The notes: a model not told the origin generated them from the sequence alone. Counted from the stretch's first letter, positions 35,937 to 43,528 are shown. The stretch: 64,000 bases of DNA from Rhynchopus sp. YZ270_cl-10 (GCA_964035575.1 OZ037854.1:1364001-1428000), one strand, 5' to 3'. A program made the numbers and translations.

Positions 35937-36027
35937 TTTACGTTAGCATGATTGTCTTTGTGTGTCTTTGTGCAAAGCAAAAAAAAAAACACACACAAGA
36001 AGTGAGGATCTTCAAAACCACGTTTTT

Positions 36028-36064
36028 GACCTGACCCACCTCCAACTAGACAACCCTGTCTTGT
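36028..36064 (+). promoter_or_regulatory. Palindromic upstream element of 7SL
   Basis: GACCTGACCCACCTCCA plus palindrome ACTAGACA-ACCC-TGTCTTGT at 36045-36064; 23 bp before the inferred 7SL start. Confidence 0.82.
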
Positions 36065-36087
36065 ATTCCGACAATATGGTATCTATT

Positions 36088-36400
36088 GAGCCGGGATGTG
36101 TTGGCTGCATCCTGAAACCCCTAGCTTCTGGGGGGGCAAGCTTCTCCAGAACTGGGCACTCTTTGAGGTGGACCAAAGGCACCTTCAACTTCTGTGTTGA
36201 TGTGTTGTCCGTGTTAGTCTACTGTCCTGTTTGCGGCCTTGGTGTAAACCAGGGCAACAATCAGAGTGAAATGGGGTGAACCGGGCCAGGCTGGTCTCAC
36301 AGAGCAGCTCATAACTCCTGCAGTGGACAGTTCAAGGATCGCAGCACAGAGCAGAGTGAGGGTGTTTCCAACTCAATGGCTTGAACTGGAGAAGCGTTTC
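36088..36400 (+). ncRNA. 7SL: SRP 7SL RNA
   Basis: RNA scaffold of the signal recognition particle, about 313 nt (human about 300). The 5' Alu domain starts GAGCCGGG and folds into two hairpins, GGATG/CATCC and CCCCTA.../...TGGGG. Helix 5 is closed by AGCTTCTCCAG (about 36139) with CTGGAGAAGC near the 3' end. The S domain has AACCGGGCCAGG...GAGCAGCTCA at about 36278-36313, resembling the SRP54-binding helix 8 (CCAGG/GCAGC internal loop). T7 at 36400-36406 terminates. Identification rests on these motifs and folds, without an alignment. Confidence 0.85.
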
Positions 36401-36565
36401 TTTTTTACATTTTTCCATGTGAACATTGTTTCCACATCACCATACACATGTGTTGTTGATACACCCCACCACGTTGCCCAGACCATTCCTACCCACATTA
36501 TTCACCACAAGTGGCATGTTTACCAGCACATGTTGGTGCTTAGAGCAATGTTAAGAAAAAGGGCA

Positions 36566-36680
36566 ACCAACGATTTCTAAAGCTACAGTTTCTGTACTTC
36601 ATTGGTATGGAAGCATGAAGATTATATTCTTCTCACACAACTTTGTCAAACATGGCCAGCCTCGAAAGAGACTGGCCTTT
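36566..36680 (+). ncRNA. SL RNA: Spliced leader RNA gene 10
   Basis: Exon 36566-36604; terminal hairpin 36654-36677 of the CC type; T6 at 36678-36683. Box GTTTACC at 36518-36524. Confidence 0.94.
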
Positions 36681-36748
36681 TTTACGTCACCATGAGAAAA
36701 AACATTCACACATATGATGCATGTACAAAGTGCACAGGTGTGTGTGTC

Positions 36749-36785
36749 ACCCTGACCCACCTCCAACAAGACAACCCTGTCTTGT
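36749..36785 (+). promoter_or_regulatory. Palindromic upstream element of ncRNA-X
   Basis: CCTGACCCACCTCCA plus the perfect palindrome ACAAGACA-ACCC-TGTCTTGT (36766-36785); 23-bp gap to 36809. Confidence 0.85.
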
Positions 36786-36808
36786 TTTCCCATACTCTCC
36801 CTATGTTT

Positions 36809-37130
36809 GGGTGCTAAGTTAGTGTGCTACTTCGAAACCAAACAACTCGTTCAGCAACAGCTAAAACTTGAAAAGACCTTTCTTATCAGAAAATTCTTTA
36901 CAATTTTTATGATGTGTCCTGCTGTGGGCCTGATATGGCCCAAGGCGGAACCACTTTCATATGATGTAAATCCCGTACGTTCGTACAGAATATTACCCAT
37001 GATGATTATTCTTACATTAGCGTGTAACACTAATTCTGACTGCGTTCTATTTCACACTTCAAATATTAGAACTGGATGTGGGGCTGCCAGTTTACTGGTG
37101 GTCCCGATCCAGCACACAATGCAAGCACCC
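36809..37130 (+). ncRNA. ncRNA-X, 322-nt variant
   Basis: Same RNA family as 20887, with conserved 5' (~50 nt) and 3' (~100 nt) ends and a diverged middle. End helix GGGTGCT/AGCACCC is followed directly by T6. Relative to 20887, the GGGCC-TGATAT-GGCCC hairpin replaces GCGGGCC-CGATGT-GGCCTGC, GTAC-GTTC-GTAC replaces GTACA-ATC-TGTAC, and in the 3' hairpin A-U becomes G-U and U-G becomes C-G. These pair-preserving changes argue for a selected structure. The last ~115 nt lie outside the duplicated arm. Confidence 0.75.
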
Positions 37131-37410
37131 TTTTTTATATTACCCCACCCAGTACCCCCCCTGTGTCTGTGTTGTTGCCTGAAAAAGCATCACCTTTTAC
37201 AGGCTTCCTTGTGGGGAGTGTTCGGTCAAGTGATAGTGATGAAGAAGGACAGGGGCGAGTTTTCTCGTGAAATGCTTTGAAGCCTCTGACATTGAGAGGC
37301 TCGCTCCGACCTCTGTTTTTAATAACCCTTACCGGTAACCACTGTGTATGTATGGTATGTATGGTATGTATGATATGTTGCCTTTGTGTGTTTGTTTTTG
37401 TTTTGTTAAA

Positions 37411-37603
37411 AAAGAGGGTATGCCACTCCTGGATGTTGTGCAGCTCCAGGGCAACATGTGTGAACGGACCAGGTTGCCCTGGCGACCCGTCACCCCAATG
37501 AGAAATTGCGTTAATATCATCAGTGCACAAGGCACTGTATCAGATATTAAGCTGATAAGAACAGATAATACACTTGATCTTAGCCAAAAGGCCGAGAAGG
37601 TAT
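37411..37603 (-). ncRNA. U2: U2 spliceosomal snRNA
   Basis: Pairs with the intron branch site. The 5' part ATACCTTCTCGGCCTTTTGG, then GCTAAGATCAAGTG and stem-loop IIa (TATCAGCTTAATATCTGATA) match eukaryotic U2. The branch-recognition stretch is GTGTATTATC where the usual form is GTGTAGTATC, one base changed. A possible Sm site CAATTTCTC follows, then a hairpin CCAGGGCAAC/GTTGCCCTGG. T6 at 37408-37413 suggests Pol III transcription, as in kinetoplastids. Single copy in the window; promoter box at -48. Confidence 0.94.
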
Positions 37604-37644
37604 GACTTCTTTTTAGTCCATACCAAATTCGACACCCATGTACA

Positions 37645-37651
37645 GGGAAGC
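37645..37651 (-). promoter_or_regulatory. -48 box of U2
   Basis: GCTTCCC at exactly -48 to -42. A near copy of its surroundings (ACACCCATGTCACAGGGAAG) lies at about 37699-37718, between U4 and U2. Confidence 0.8.
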
Positions 37652-37746
37652 ATGATGATGATCAATATTACTAGGAAACAACAAGGCAAACAGATTACAC
37701 ACCCATGTCACAGGGAAGTGAGCGAAGGTGATGATCAATCGTAGTA

Positions 37747-37895
37747 AAAACAAGGCCGCCGAAGCAGCTACACAAATTGCCAATGTGGCAACGCCGAAGC
37801 GGCCCATGGCGGGAATTGGGTAGTTTTCAACCAGCAATCTCTCCACAGCGTCCCTATTTGGTCATTGCTTATGGAATTATCCCGAGCGCAAGAAT
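37747..37895 (-). ncRNA. U4: U4 spliceosomal snRNA
   Basis: Chaperones U6 before activation. The 5' end ATTCTTGCGC pairs with U6 GCGCAAGGAT (stem II). GCAATGACC fits the 15.5K/Snu13 k-turn. ATTGCTGGTTGAAAACTACC corresponds to the usual ATTGCTAATTGAAAACTTTTCC; TGCTGGTT can pair with U6 GATTAGCA using G-U pairs (stem I). CCAATTCCCGCCATG and ATTGGCAATTTGTG (Sm site) follow, then hairpin GCTGC-TTCG-GCGGC and T5. The start was fixed by U6 pairing and by the -48 box. Confidence 0.93.
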
Positions 37896-37936
37896 ACCTC
37901 CTTTTCTCCCAGTCGTGTCACAAAGCTATGTCAACA

Positions 37937-37943
37937 GGGAAGC
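37937..37943 (-). promoter_or_regulatory. -48 box of U4
   Basis: GCTTCCC at -48 to -42 from the U4 start that U6 pairing indicates. Confidence 0.8.
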
Positions 37944-38008
37944 GTGTTGGGGTGGTAACATAAAGACACCACGTAAAGCTAACACACCAGAACTACCACC
38001 ACCAATGT

Positions 38009-38015
38009 GCCTCCC
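38009..38015 (+). promoter_or_regulatory. -48 box of U3
   Basis: GCCTCCC, one base from the consensus, at -48 to -42 from AAGACTG. Confidence 0.65.
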
Positions 38016-38056
38016 TGTAGACATCTGTGCAGCCGATAGGTGGAACAAACAAGGGC

Positions 38057-38213
38057 AAGACTGTACTCTACACAGGATCTGTTTTTGAGTGCATTCGTGT
38101 TGAAGATTGTTTTCTTCGGCACAAGACCAAAGCTGGATGATGACATAGGTTGGGCATGTGCAGCATGAGCACTTGCGATGATTGTCACATACTTCTTGTA
38201 TTGTTTTGTCTCT
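38057..38213 (+). ncRNA. U3: U3 snoRNA (likely)
   Basis: U3 guides 18S pre-rRNA processing in the nucleolus. The 5' end AAGACTGTACTCTACACAGG resembles kinetoplastid and other U3 5' ends (AAGAC.GTACTCT), and CAGGATCTGTTTTTGAG lies at the box A position. GGATGATGACAT fits box C', TGAGCACTT box B and GCGATGATTGT box C. I could not place box D with confidence, so the 3' end is approximate. The predicted start coincides with the distance rule of the upstream box, which supports the call. Confidence 0.68.
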
Positions 38214-38368
38214 CCCCTGTATGGCGCAGGGAAGAGTACCAGGCACAGCCCTTCCACTTACAGCTTGTTTTTAAGAAAAACCTCAAAAAAGGCTTCACAT
38301 TACTTTTTTCACCTTCAAGGACATCTTGATCAATCAAGAAGTTACCACACTATCCTCGCTCTCAACAT

Positions 38369-38375
38369 GCTTCCA
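38369..38375 (+). promoter_or_regulatory. -48 box of U5
   Basis: GCTTCCA at -48 to -42 from ATATCACGG. Confidence 0.75.
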
Positions 38376-38416
38376 TGTGTAGCAAAGTGCATACAGCAAT
38401 AGAACAAAACAGAGCC

Positions 38417-38531
38417 ATATCACGGTTCTTGCCCATATCGAACTCATCTTTCGCCTTTTACTAAAGATGACCGTGGGTAAGAGCCACTAAGTGAAAGCAT
38501 AATTTTTGAAGGGGCCTTTGTGTCTCATCTG
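38417..38531 (+). ncRNA. U5: U5 spliceosomal snRNA
   Basis: Aligns exon ends during splicing. Loop 1 CGCCTTTTACT is exactly the invariant U5 loop, closed by CATCTTT/AAAGATG; the outer stem GGTTCTTGCCCA/TGGGTAAGAGCC has 12 pairs. Sm site AATTTTTGA (about 38501) precedes a short 3' segment. The start ATATC resembles other U5 starts (ATAC). The 3' end is placed before a T5 and is approximate. Confidence 0.95.
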
Positions 38532-38555
38532 TTTTTAAGTCTTGACAACCACTAC

Positions 38556-38562
38556 GCTTCCC
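38556..38562 (+). promoter_or_regulatory. -48 box of U1
   Basis: GCTTCCC. Applying the spacing of the other genes places the U1 start at 38604. Confidence 0.7.
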
Positions 38563-38603
38563 TGAAGGTGTTGGAGTTTCGCATGTTGTTAAACTCAGCT
38601 AGA

Positions 38604-38750
38604 GGTTACATACCTTACTGGTGTCTGACCTGATCAACAAGGGCGTCGACACACCAGTGGCCCTTGCATTGCACTGCGCAGGGGATACTGGTGGCACTAG
38701 CTTCGGCTGGCTTGCACAGTGAAATTTTTGACAGCGGCGGTGCTGTGCTT
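38604..38750 (+). ncRNA. U1: U1 spliceosomal snRNA
   Basis: Recognises the 5' splice site. The single-stranded 5' end GGTTACATACCTTACTGG carries ACATACCT where canonical U1 has ACTTACCT. Stem-loop I (CTGGTGTC/GACACACCAG) has loop GATCAACAAGG, close to the U1-70K site GATCACGAAGG. Stem-loop II presents ATTGCACT, the U1A-type loop. Stem-loop III is CTAGC-TTCG-GCTGG. Sm site AAATTTTTG is followed by ACAGC/GCTGT. The 5' start depends on the promoter-distance rule. Confidence 0.85.
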
Positions 38751-39049
38751 TGCACAAACCCGCCTTTTTAAACAAACAAACCAAAACAAACGTGATCACA
38801 CAAACCATCATGTTACCCAGTAAACCCAGTAAACCCAGCACACTGGTCTAGAGGGATCGACCACTGAGTGGTGACCTGTGAGCACACAGGCACCTGCTCC
38901 GATGCAGTAGTGCAGCGCACTAAGTGTTGTGCTAAGGACTGGCCAAACTTGTTAAACCTGCTGACCCACAAACCGGTTTTCACAACCGAAGCAAAAACAA
39001 GGTCAGAAATAAAAAGCTCTTCAAAGGTTTTCGAACCTGACTCAGTATT

Positions 39050-39168
39050 GGATTCGGCCATACTCTGGTGAATACACCTCATCCCGCCTGATTTGAGAAG
39101 TTAAGCACCAGCAGGCCTGGATAGTACTGGCGTGGGTGACCAGCTGGGAAGTCCGGGTGCTTGAATCC
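39050..39168 (+). rRNA. 5S: 5S rRNA, copy 3
   Basis: 119 nt, no difference noticed from copy 1; a T-run follows. As at 20658, a palindromic promoter element follows 45 bp downstream. Confidence 0.95.
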
Positions 39169-39213
39169 TTTTTGCTTTTCTTCCGTGTTGGTGTGTGGTT
39201 TTAGGACATCCAG

Positions 39214-39250
39214 ACCCTGACCCACCTCCAACAAGACAACCCTGTCTTGT
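39214..39250 (+). promoter_or_regulatory. Orphan palindromic element
   Basis: Perfect ACAAGACA-ACCC-TGTCTTGT with the usual GACCCTGACCCACCTCCA flank. The expected start (39274) reads CAGAGAGCAG; no known RNA is recognised there. Confidence 0.75.
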
Positions 39251-39804
39251 ATCCCTGTGTTTGTTGCACTATCCAGAGAGCAGAAATGAGGGGAGACTAC
39301 ACCACCGACGGTGCTTCAGCCTACAGGAGCATGCTGGAATGTGAATGCTGCATGACAGCATTCACAATTTCACCTTTGGTGAGATGGAGATGAGCGCAAA
39401 GGTGCAAAAATGCACAACAAAAACTGAGGAAGAGGCATCCATACTCCCCAGAAGGGACGTGCGCACCTGCAGCCAAAAATTCTCCTGTGCTTAATATCAT
39501 GCGCGCTGGGGATGCCGAAATAGCTAAACTGTTGCAAGAAGTGGGACTAATTCCCAGGCAGTTGCCCTGTACAACATGCAAGTCCACAATGCCAGAAACA
39601 CTGTACTGGACACCAAGATACTCCAAGAAGATCGCAAACTGGCCTTATTTTAGGTGAAATGACCTAATGCAGAGTGCAGCGGAACAGGGGAGACAAATAA
39701 AGTTTCCTGTACCATGCAACACCCAAGACCTTTTGCACAAGTGAAGCAAAAACAAGCTCAGAAATATAAAGCTCTTCAAAGGTTTTCCACCCAGACCCAT
39801 TATT
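39251..39804 (+). other. Possible unidentified RNA downstream of orphan promoter
   Basis: The 23-bp spacer resembles that of ncRNA-X, but GGGTGCTAAG is absent. A strong hairpin GTGAATGCTG/CAGCATTCAC lies at about 39339-39363. No T5 terminator occurs before the next 5S gene, so a Pol III product is doubtful. Confidence 0.3.
39499..39657 (+). pseudogene. 52-codon frame, possible zinc-ribbon remnant
   Basis: Frame from ATG 39499 to TGA 39657. It begins MRAGDAEIAKLLQEVGLIPR and continues with a CTTCKSTM motif and a Trp/Tyr-rich tail. This recalls the N-terminal zinc ribbon of IS1595/Merlin-type transposases, but only one Cys pair is seen and no DDE domain follows. It may be a transposon relic or chance. 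Confidence 0.25.
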
Positions 39805-39923
39805 GGATTCGGCCATACTCTGGTGAATACACCTCATCCCGCCTGATTTGAGAAGTTAAGCACCAGCAGGCCTGGATAGTACTGGCGTGGGTGACCAGCT
39901 GGGAAGTCCGGGTGCTTGAATCC
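39805..39923 (+). rRNA. 5S: 5S rRNA, copy 4
   Basis: 119 nt, no difference noticed from copy 1; T6 follows. Last 5S before the tRNA cluster. Confidence 0.95.
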
Positions 39924-40006
39924 TTTTTTCCTTATTTGTGGTGTAACACACAGAAGTTGGTTGAAAAGTGAACTGATAGTATTCAGCGCAAAGCATGATT
40001 ATTGAA

Positions 40007-40078
40007 GGGTATATAGCTCAGTGGTAGAGCATTCGGCTGCAGTCCGAACGGTCCCTGGTTCGAACCCGGGTGTGCCCT
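40007..40078 (+). tRNA. tRNA-Cys-GCA: tRNA-Cys(GCA)
   Basis: Acceptor GGGTATA/TGTGCCC, stem TTCGG/CCGAA, loop CTGCAGT. Single copy. Confidence 0.95.
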
Positions 40079-40172
40079 CTCTTTTTTGTTTCAAGATTTT
40101 CTGTGTGTTACTTTTCCCCTTTTGGTTTTGAATTTCATCCCCACCTTGTAAAGATTCGTTTAAGAAATGTAA

Positions 40173-40245
40173 GGGGGTTTAGCTCAAATGGTAGAGCGCT
40201 CGCTCAGCATGCGAGAGGTAGAGGGATCGATACCCTCAATCTCCA
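40173..40245 (+). tRNA. tRNA-Ala-AGC: tRNA-Ala(AGC)
   Basis: Acceptor GGGGGTT/AATCTCC, stem CTCGC/GCGAG, loop TCAGCAT with C33. Confidence 0.93.
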
Positions 40246-40336
40246 AACATTTTTTGGCTTGGAAACACTGTTGTGATATTTCCAGATCTCAATTCTTTTT
40301 GGTACCAAAGAAAAAGAAGGAAGCGACAGAATTGTA

Positions 40337-40408
40337 TCTCCTATGGTGTAGTGGTTAGCACTCGAGACTCTGAATCTCGCGACCGCGGTTCGAATCCGCG
40401 TAGGAGAA
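40337..40408 (+). tRNA. tRNA-Gln-CTG: tRNA-Gln(CTG)
   Basis: Acceptor TCTCCTA/TAGGAGA, stem CGAGA/TCTCG, loop CTCTGAA. Confidence 0.94.
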
Positions 40409-40501
40409 CTTTCCTTTTTCTCCGTTTCGTCCCTTGTTATTCTCCTCTGTGACTGGTTGAAACGCATTCCCACTTCCATATTCTTGTTGGCTTTTATTGA
40501 A

Positions 40502-40583
40502 GGCGAGATGGCCGAGTGGTCTAAGGCGCCAGGTTAAGGCCCTGGTCCCTTCGGGGGCGTGGGTTCAAACCCCACTCTCGTCA
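40502..40583 (+). tRNA. tRNA-Leu-AAG: tRNA-Leu(AAG)
   Basis: Type II, loop TTAAGGC, acceptor GGCGAGA/TCTCGTC. Confidence 0.95.
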
Positions 40584-40640
40584 CTTGTTATTCTTTTTCA
40601 TTTGGGGAATAGTCAGTTATGCCCTACCCTTTTTTTGAAA

Positions 40641-40794
40641 TGGTCAGAGATACCCGAAAATAAGTTCAGATATTGGTCAGAGATACCCGAAAATAAGTTC
40701 AGATATTGGTCAGAGATGCCCCATTTTCAAAAATAGGGCATAACTGACCAATATCTGAACTTATTTTCGGGTATTTCGGGTATCTCTGACCATT
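40641..40794. repeat. Long imperfect palindrome
   Basis: GATACCCGAAAATAAGTTCA units face their complement TGAACTTATTTTCGGGTATC across about 40725; relatives continue to about 40890. Confidence 0.85.
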
Positions 40795-42590
40795 TCTCAA
40801 CTTATTTTCGGGCATGTCTGACCATATCGCCAACTTTTTTCGGGTACCCCAAAAAAGTTGGTTTTCGGGTATACCCAGATACCCAGGTACCCAGGTACCC
40901 AGGTCCAGGTCCAGGTGCCCAGGAACAGGAAAAAAGTCGTGAAAGAGCAACCACAGCTCCACATGACAAACACAAAAGTGTCCAGTCACGTGGGGCATTC
41001 ATGCACTGAGGAGATAATGTTCCAACAATTTACAAGAAAGATTACTTAACCTACTGCTGGAAATTGCCAGGTCGTAGTAACACACAAAGTGTGCCTCCGT
41101 TCGGGAAGACCGGATATTCTAGAGACCAGAAAGGCCTCAAGAATATCTTCCGGTAGTCAAGGTAGAACCGAGTGAACGGCCCAAGACCCCCGTGGAGAAG
41201 TTAAATGTTGTAATGCTATCAGGTAGAAACTGCGACCACTGTCTTACCCTCCTCAATGCATGGTGGTTGATGTCTTCCACAACAAATTTCCTGTACCCAG
41301 GTACCCATATTCCCAGACCCACGCAGTACCACGTCGCAGTACTACGCAAAATTTACCACCAGACCCTGTCTTCGTGCACCTGAAGTACAACGCCGCAGAC
41401 AGGCCAAACATGCGTTGGACTCAGAGGAATGCCCGCTGTGCAGGTATCATGAGAACCAACTCCCAGCAACAAGGGGCGCCTTTTGGCGGGCGTTGTTGAG
41501 GGTGTTTGGGGTGCAAAGTTTTCCACAATTTTGATGCGCGGGTACAGAAGTGTTATCTTGTTCTTTCATCTCTAGGAATGTAAATGTCAATCGCGTTTAA
41601 CTACCACGAGGGCTTGTTCAGTGAACCCACGAGGGGTCGAAGGGGGTTGGTTATCCCGTATCTATCAAAGGTTGTGTCGACCAGGCGAAACCACTATGTT
41701 ACGCTGTACGTTGTTAAATCCGAAGAAATAACACTTTAGCAGCCGCAGGAAGTTTGCTAAAAAGAGTGCCTCACGCTACACAAACCACCACCCGCGATTG
41801 ACTTAGATGTTATAACAAAGAGAATTCAGAACAAAACAACACCCTGCCCCATACACACTAAATTGTCATGCTTCGAGAGCATGCCTGGGCCAAAATTACT
41901 TGACAAAAAAGGCAACAAGACCACCCACAAGGAGTGTGAAATGTGCACTGGTTTTCTGGGGGAACGCAATATTTTCTTGTGCCTCGTCCTCCGTAAGCAG
42001 AGGACAGACTTTCCGGAAGGTTTCCAAAGTCGAATTTCTTGCACTAGCTATGCTCCCTGGGTTAATGGCTATAGCAGTGACTGACAAAGTGTTCCCACCC
42101 CCAGGTCTTCGTCCACAAACAAATCTAGAATAGATTGATTTGGGTGAAGCCTTGTATTTTGAGTTGTTGAATGTCGGAGAGCGGCGCTCATCGTAAATCA
42201 CGGATGCAGTTCAGATTTCACGATCCTGTGATGAGTGTAAATGTGGGGTGTGATTAAGTATGGTGTACAAACGCAGTAGTCGGGAAGGGTGGGGTTAATG
42301 AAAAAAGTGGTAATAACTATGTATTTCCGCGAAATAAGGTAGCCTTTTTTCACGCTACAGAGAGTTTCCTGCTGCACTAATGGTTCCCAAGCGAAGCGAG
42401 GGACCATGTATAAGGGTTTGCGGGTTTGCGGGTATTTACCCCCACTAAAAGTAACTGTGTGTGGGGTAGAGGGGTGAAAATCATACCATGCTGCTTCAAT
42501 ACTGTCTCTGCTGTCGCATTCCCTCATGGTGGGTCACTCACCCACTGGGCAAAAAATCAAAGGGGGTACCCCCAAATAAGTGGGTACCCC

Positions 42591-42740
42591 AAATAAGTTC
42601 AGAGATACCCGAAAAAAGTTCAGATATACCCGAAAATAAGTTCAAATACCCGAAAATAAGTTCAGATATAGTCAGTTATGCCCTATTTCTGGTTTTCGGG
42701 TATATCTGAACTTATTTTCGGGTATCTCTGACCATTTCAA
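42591..42740. repeat. Second palindrome of the same family
   Basis: Four CCCGAAAA(T)AAGTTCA units on one side and the complement with GTATATCTGAACTTATTTTC on the other. Confidence 0.85.
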
Positions 42741-42849
42741 AAAAAGGGTAGGGTATAACTGACTATTCCCCTTTTCATTTTCATTTTCAATCTATCCCTT
42801 TTGTTTTGTTTTCAAGATTGTGCAAAACACAAAAAGCACACTTGTCAGG

Positions 42850-42922
42850 TCCTCCTTGGCGCAGTCGGTAGCGCGTCAGGCTGTTAACCTGCAGGTCGTT
42901 GGTTCGAACCCAACAGGAGGAG
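42850..42922 (+). tRNA. tRNA-Asn-GTT: tRNA-Asn(GTT), copy 1
   Basis: Acceptor TCCTCCT/AGGAGGA, loop CTGTTAA. The same gene sequence recurs at 48304. Confidence 0.95.
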
Positions 42923-42981
42923 ACTTTTTTCCCTTCTCAAACCATTTTCTGTTCTTTGCAAAAGTCATAAAAAACTGGGAA

Positions 42982-43063
42982 GGCGAGATGGCCGAGCGGT
43001 CTAAGGCGCCAGGTTTAGGCCCTGGTCTCTTCGGAGGCGTGGGTTCAAACCCCACTCTCGTCA
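42982..43063 (+). tRNA. tRNA-Leu-TAG: tRNA-Leu(TAG)
   Basis: Type II, loop TTTAGGC; otherwise very close to Leu(AAG) at 40502. Confidence 0.95.
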
Positions 43064-43127
43064 CGTTATTACCATTTTTCCGCAGAAAACCCACCTCTTG
43101 TGGAAAACAGTTCCGGTCATTATTGTA

Positions 43128-43200
43128 GCAGCTATCGTCTAGTGGTTAGGACGCTCGCCTCACACGCGAGAGATCGTCGGTTCAATCCCGACTAGCTGTA
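43128..43200 (+). tRNA. tRNA-Val-CAC: tRNA-Val(CAC)
   Basis: Acceptor GCAGCTA/TAGCTGT, loop CTCACAC. Confidence 0.94.
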
Positions 43201-43290
43201 ATTTCTTTTTGAACTTTCCTTCACATTTTCGTTCAATGCAACGATCGAAAAGATGTCCCCATGCAGATAATAGTTTTGCCTACTATCAGA

Positions 43291-43362
43291 TCCGCTGTAG
43301 TATAGTGGTTAGAACAGCCGGCTCTCACCCGGCAGACCGGGGTTCAATTCCCCGCAGCGGAA
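43291..43362 (+). tRNA. tRNA-Glu-CTC: tRNA-Glu(CTC)
   Basis: Acceptor TCCGCTG/CAGCGGA, stem GCCGG/CCGGC, loop CTCTCAC. Confidence 0.95.
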
Positions 43363-43456
43363 AATACCTTTTTTTAGACCAAGTTTTGGAGAGAAGAATT
43401 TCTGACTTTTGAATATTAACGCCATCATGTAAATCTGGATGAAGAAAATAATCAGT

Positions 43457-43528
43457 GGCTTAGTGGTCTAGTGGCATGATTCTCGCTTCGGGTGCGAGAG
43501 GTCCAGGGTTCGATTCCCTGCTGAGCCC
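43457..43528 (+). tRNA. tRNA-Pro-CGG: tRNA-Pro(CGG)
   Basis: Loop TTCGGGT; body like Pro(TGG) at 23882. Confidence 0.94.

Larger units (their letters stand above)
29508..37016. repeat. Second arm: inverted copy of 11370 to ~18.8 kb
   Basis: Reverse complement of the left arm's SL/U6/7SL half. It is also a nearly identical direct repeat of 57229-64000, offset 27721 bp (for example 30419 and 58140); one visible difference is a T/C at 31980/59701. Confidence 0.92.
40584..42849. other. 2.3-kb unassigned region inside tRNA cluster
   Basis: No tRNA or snRNA found. Both ends carry the same palindromic repeat family; the middle (about 41050-42480) is unique, with only short frames lacking recognised domains. 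A short GGGTTTGCGGGTTTGCGGGT, matching the 8-bp microsatellite, lies at about 42412-42433. Confidence 0.5.

Noticed and set aside
36809-37130. ncRNA-X as U3 or another box C/D snoRNA (TGATGA and CTGA in this copy)
   Set aside because: The boxes are not kept in the 20887 version (TGACGA, CCGA), and a better U3 candidate exists at 38057.
38188-38235. Possible minus-strand -48 box (TCTTCCC) inside the U3 region
   Set aside because: It would start a transcript antisense within U3 and no structured RNA was recognised there.
41050-42480. Short frames in the unique stretch
   Set aside because: None longer than about 110 codons, none with a recognisable domain, and several overlap antisense.
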